In this document: positions 13,701-14,607 of the stretch, in pieces
How positions within the stretch are numbered: the stretch's first letter is position 1
Layout: each line of letters opens with the position of its first letter
Position numbers and translations under genes: made by a program
The notes under the pieces: model-generated
The model's database searches: none
What the model was told of the DNA's origin: nothing
What the model saw: the letters and a program-made list of their open reading frames with translations, nothing else
From: Patescibacteria group bacterium
GTDB lineage: Bacteria; Patescibacteriota; Minisyncoccia; Minisyncoccales; PEYH01
Assembly: GCA_018901715.1 (NCBI GenBank)
Contig: JAHIEL010000035.1
Span: 1-14,607, forward strand
Reading direction: 5' to 3'
Length of the DNA: 14,607 bases

Positions 13701-13979
13701 TTTAAGCTTTACTGTTATGCGAAGAGATGCGGCAAAAGAGTCCTCATTTCTTTTTGCTTCAAATTCATTGGCATAGTTTGGCTCGCCCAATTCATAATCC
13801 AAAAGCCAAAGCTCCAGCCACTTGCCTGTATAGTCGCGGATAGGAGACATTTCTTCCAAAAGCTCTTTAAAATCCCTTGCCCAAAACTCTATCCAACTTG
13901 CTTTTTGGACATCTATTAAATAGGGAAGATTTAAACGAATTTTGGATTTAGAAAAATCCTTAATAGGGAGAGAACTCAT
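10758..13979 (-). CDS. rpoB: RNA polymerase subunit beta
   Basis: A 1073-aa beta subunit of RNA polymerase. Landmarks: RSPGAFF (134-140), the rifampicin-pocket region FASSQLSQFMD (394-404) to HKRRLTCGGPGGLTRKRAG (414-432), PIQTPEGPNVGL (448-459), GHNYEDAIIISERL (694-707), GDKIAGRHGNKG (848-859) and the C-terminal FGGQRFGEMEVWALEGYGA block. It is shorter than the E. coli subunit (1342 aa). Asp404 and His414 match E. coli D516 and H526, but Thr419 and Gly421 stand at E. coli S531 and L533. The ATG at 13979 is the only plausible start: an in-frame TAA lies four codons upstream and there is no Shine-Dalgarno sequence. A strong promoter at 14132-14159 predicts a leader of about 145 nt. The gene ends in tandem stops TGA TAA made by heptad array R4b. 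rpoC follows. Confidence 0.98.
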   Translation of the reverse strand: MSSLPIKDFSKSKIRLNLPYLIDVQKASWIEFWARDFKELLEEMSPIRDYTGKWLELWLLDYELGEPNYANEFEAKRNEDSFAASLRITVKLKNLKTNEESIQDVFFGDFPLMTDRGTFIINGVERVVISQLLRSPGAFFTIRRLKGNKLFGARMIPSRGSWLEFETDISKFIGIKIDRRRRVPATTLLRAFGIDTDEKIRAQFSDLKAGSEYIEETLKRDTTNNQAEALVEIYRRLRPGDLASPDTAKELIDNMFFNFERYDLSKVGRWKTLQRLPELAKGGLSHNSKSLDIDSHKDKITTEDRVLRVEDIIAILREIIRLNITPGSEQDEIDHLGNRRVRTISELLKDRLRVGLMRVERVCKDRMSTLDSSELAPARIINPRPFMAGLNRFFASSQLSQFMDNENILAELEHKRRLTCGGPGGLTRKRAGLQVRDVQPSHYGRICPIQTPEGPNVGLVGHLAMYARVNPYGFIETPYFKVDKGRVTNKVEYLNAFQEEDYIIANACIDTDDKGVILDKEVEVREKGKPRMVKKNDIDYIDVAPEQFISTATGLIPFLKNDDANRALMGSNMQRQSVPLIRPEVPLVSTGLEERVVKDSGKAVIAIEDGKIVGVDAMEITIQTENSKLKNNERVYKLRNFDATNQYTYFHHTPIVRKGDLVKAGDIIADPTAANNGSLALGQNLLIAFLPWRGHNYEDAIIISERLLEEEYLTSIHIETFACDVRETKLGPEVTTSDIPNVSEEKLKDIDAEGIIRIGAEVGPSDILVGKISPKGEIGLTAEERLLWAIFGEKAKNVKDTSLLMEHGKRGRVIRVKEFSRDAGHKLKPGVIKRYQVEVAQIRKVTVGDKIAGRHGNKGIVAKILPKEEMPFMKDGTPVDVILNPLGVISRMNLGQVLEAHLGWAAKTLNYRAVTPSLSGAKEEDIKEELKKAGLPEAGKIVLYDGKTGEPFLEKVTVGYMYIMRLIHMVGDKIHMRSIGPYSLITQQPLGGRAQFGGQRFGEMEVWALEGYGAAYSLQEMLTIKSDDVAGRAATYQSILKGRKIQGPNIPASFSLLVNELKALGLNVELKGK

Positions 13980-14020
13980 AAAAGATAGGGGTTAGAATAA
14001 TAAAACAAAACAAGCACAAA

Positions 14021-14037
14021 AACTAATTTTATTAGTT
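14021..14037 (-). promoter_or_regulatory. Weak attenuator-like hairpin in the rpoB leader
   Basis: AACTAAT, loop AAA, ATTAGTT on the minus strand (7 bp, all A/T except two G-C pairs), followed by TTT. It begins right at the stop of the mini-ORF at 14032-14061, so translation of that ORF would cover its 5' arm. It is thermodynamically weak; an attenuator role is inference. Confidence 0.3.
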
Positions 14038-14061
14038 AGACAAAAAAACACCTCCTTTCAT
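14032..14061 (-). CDS. Possible 9-codon leader ORF containing a perfect Shine-Dalgarno sequence
   Basis: In the predicted rpoB leader the minus strand reads an ATG at 14061 followed by an open frame coding for MKGGVFLSN and a TAA at 14034-14032. The second to fourth codons contain AAAGGAGGTG, a full match to the 16S anti-Shine-Dalgarno end. From that ribosome site, a TTG 7 nt further down gives an in-frame minigene of three codons (TTG TCT AAC, then the same TAA). This is the only strong Shine-Dalgarno sequence in the window, and it is about 70 nt from the rpoB start, too far to serve it. Either reading could be a regulatory leader peptide or a ribosome standby site. The ORF is too short to prove from sequence. 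Confidence 0.3.
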   Translation of the reverse strand: MKGGVFLSN

Positions 14062-14131
14062 TCAAAGGGAACAACTTCTTTCTTTCTTTTATGAAAAATA
14101 TATAATCAAGATAAAAGTATAACTTATTAAC

Positions 14132-14159
14132 ATTTTACACAAAATAAAAATCTTGTCAA
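14132..14159 (-). promoter_or_regulatory. Strong promoter of rpoBC
   Basis: On the minus strand a perfect -35 TTGACA (14159-14154) and -10 TAAAAT (14137-14132, 5 of 6) are spaced by 16 nt. An A/T-rich tract lies upstream. Transcription should start near 14125. It is the best promoter in the window by match to consensus, as expected for RNA polymerase genes. Confidence 0.8.
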
Positions 14160-14189
14160 CTCTTTTTTTTCTTTTTCTTTCTTTTCCCT

Positions 14190-14323
14190 AATGATCAATG
14201 ATCAATGATCAGTTATCAGTTGTCAATTATCAATGATTTTTCCTTTTTCTTTCTTTTTCTTCTTTTCTTCCCCCAATGATCAATGATCAGTTATCAGTTG
14301 TCAGTTGTCAATTATCAATGATT
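14190..14323. repeat. Heptad arrays R5a and R5b with a duplicated 64-bp segment
   Basis: R5a has seven heptads (14190-14238) and R5b seven (14275-14323), separated by a pyrimidine tract ending CCCCC. A 64-bp segment is present twice without mismatch (14219-14282 and 14304-14367), offset by 85 bp. R5b has two AGTTGTC heptads where R5a has one. The whole block lies between the TPR gene and the rpoB promoter, with pyrimidine tracts before each array. Confidence 0.85.
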
Positions 14324-14359
14324 TTTCCTTTTTCTTTCTTTTTCTTCTTTTCTTCCCCC

Positions 14360-14387
14360 AATGATCAGTGATTAATAATCAATAATT
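14360..14387. repeat. Heptad array R5c overlapping the TPR gene end
   Basis: Four units: AATGATC, AGTGATT, AATAATC, AATAATT. The stop codon of the TPR gene (TTA, 14372-14374) and its last four sense codons lie inside the array. Confidence 0.75.
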
Positions 14388-14607
14388 TCTTCTTCCCCCC
14401 CCTCCTCTCCCTCAATTTCTTCAATTTCTGGCTCTGGCTCTGAACTACCTCTCTTTAAGCTCTCTATCTTATTCGCTATTTCCTGATTATTCGGATTAAG
14501 TTGAGCAACAATTTCCAACTCATCTATCGCCTGCTGAATTTTCCCTTGTTTTTCATAAGCAAGACCTAAGGCATATCGGGCATTAGAATAATAAGGGTCT
14601 AAAGATA
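14372..14607 (-). CDS. C-terminal end of a TPR-repeat protein (5' part outside the window)
   Basis: The last 77 residues of a protein that begins beyond the right edge. Residues 7-40 of the visible part form one canonical tetratricopeptide repeat (ARYALGLAYEKQGKIQQAID, then ELEIVAQLNPNN), a helix-turn-helix that binds partner proteins. After it come a short helix (QEIANKIESLKRG) and an acidic tail with EPEPE and a Glu/Gly-rich run. The final IIDY and the TAA stop are encoded by heptad array R5c, so the repeat has apparently replaced or extended the original end. The frame is supported by the TPR consensus. What the protein does cannot be told. In CPR bacteria such C-terminal TPRs occur both in stand-alone proteins and behind O-antigen-ligase-like membrane domains. 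Confidence 0.75.
   Translation of the reverse strand, partial: SLDPYYSNARYALGLAYEKQGKIQQAIDELEIVAQLNPNNQEIANKIESLKRGSSEPEPEIEEIEGEEGGEEEIIDY

Noticed and set aside
14041..14060. A 16S rRNA 3' end fragment on the plus strand (CACCTCCTTTC).
   Set aside because: The similarity stops after 11 bases, and it is simply the complement of the Shine-Dalgarno sequence in the rpoB leader.

Overview
The window looks like chromosomal DNA from a bacterium of the Candidate Phyla Radiation (Patescibacteria, most like Parcubacteria). The grounds are indirect: AT-rich DNA, small RpoB (1073 aa) and RpoC (1217 aa), a compact core-gene set, almost no Shine-Dalgarno sequences before genes, and highly repetitive intergenic DNA. 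TGA acts as a stop in manB, ftsK and rpoB, so the TGA=Gly code of Gracilibacteria and Absconditabacteria does not apply. No phage, transposase, CRISPR array, tRNA or rRNA gene was seen.

Layout. Positions 1-235 (+) hold the 3' part of a GC-rich structured RNA that ends in an intrinsic terminator; I could not assign its family. It converges on a phosphomannomutase/phosphoglucomutase gene (205-1566, -), and the terminator hairpin covers that gene's stop codon. Divergent from it is the classic rpsF-ssb-rpsR operon (1687-2795, +), which ends at a bidirectional terminator. Everything further right is on the minus strand. In transcription order it reads: a partial TPR protein (14372-14607), rpoB (10758-13979), rpoC (6811-10464), ftsK (4210-6627) and recA (2952-3962).

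The coding genes are ordinary housekeeping genes: transcription (rpoB, rpoC), chromosome segregation and recombination (ftsK, recA), single-strand binding (ssb), two small-subunit ribosomal proteins (bS6, bS18) and sugar-phosphate metabolism. The rpoBC pair is not next to rplJL or rpsLG.

The unusual content lies between the genes. Every minus-strand intergenic region carries a composite element: a pyrimidine tract, often a GC-rich dyad, then tandem 7-bp units (A-R-T-D-R-T-Y, mostly AATGATC or AATTATC). About 49 such heptads occur in eight arrays. At recA, rpoC, rpoB and the TPR gene the array runs into the stop codon, and in the TPR gene it codes for the last residues. Other notable items are a symmetric A-B-B-A repeat in the recA leader, two divergent promoters that both predict leaderless mRNAs, and a perfect Shine-Dalgarno sequence in the rpoB leader attached only to a 9-codon mini-ORF. 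The best candidates for something undescribed are the heptad element family and the RNA at the left edge.
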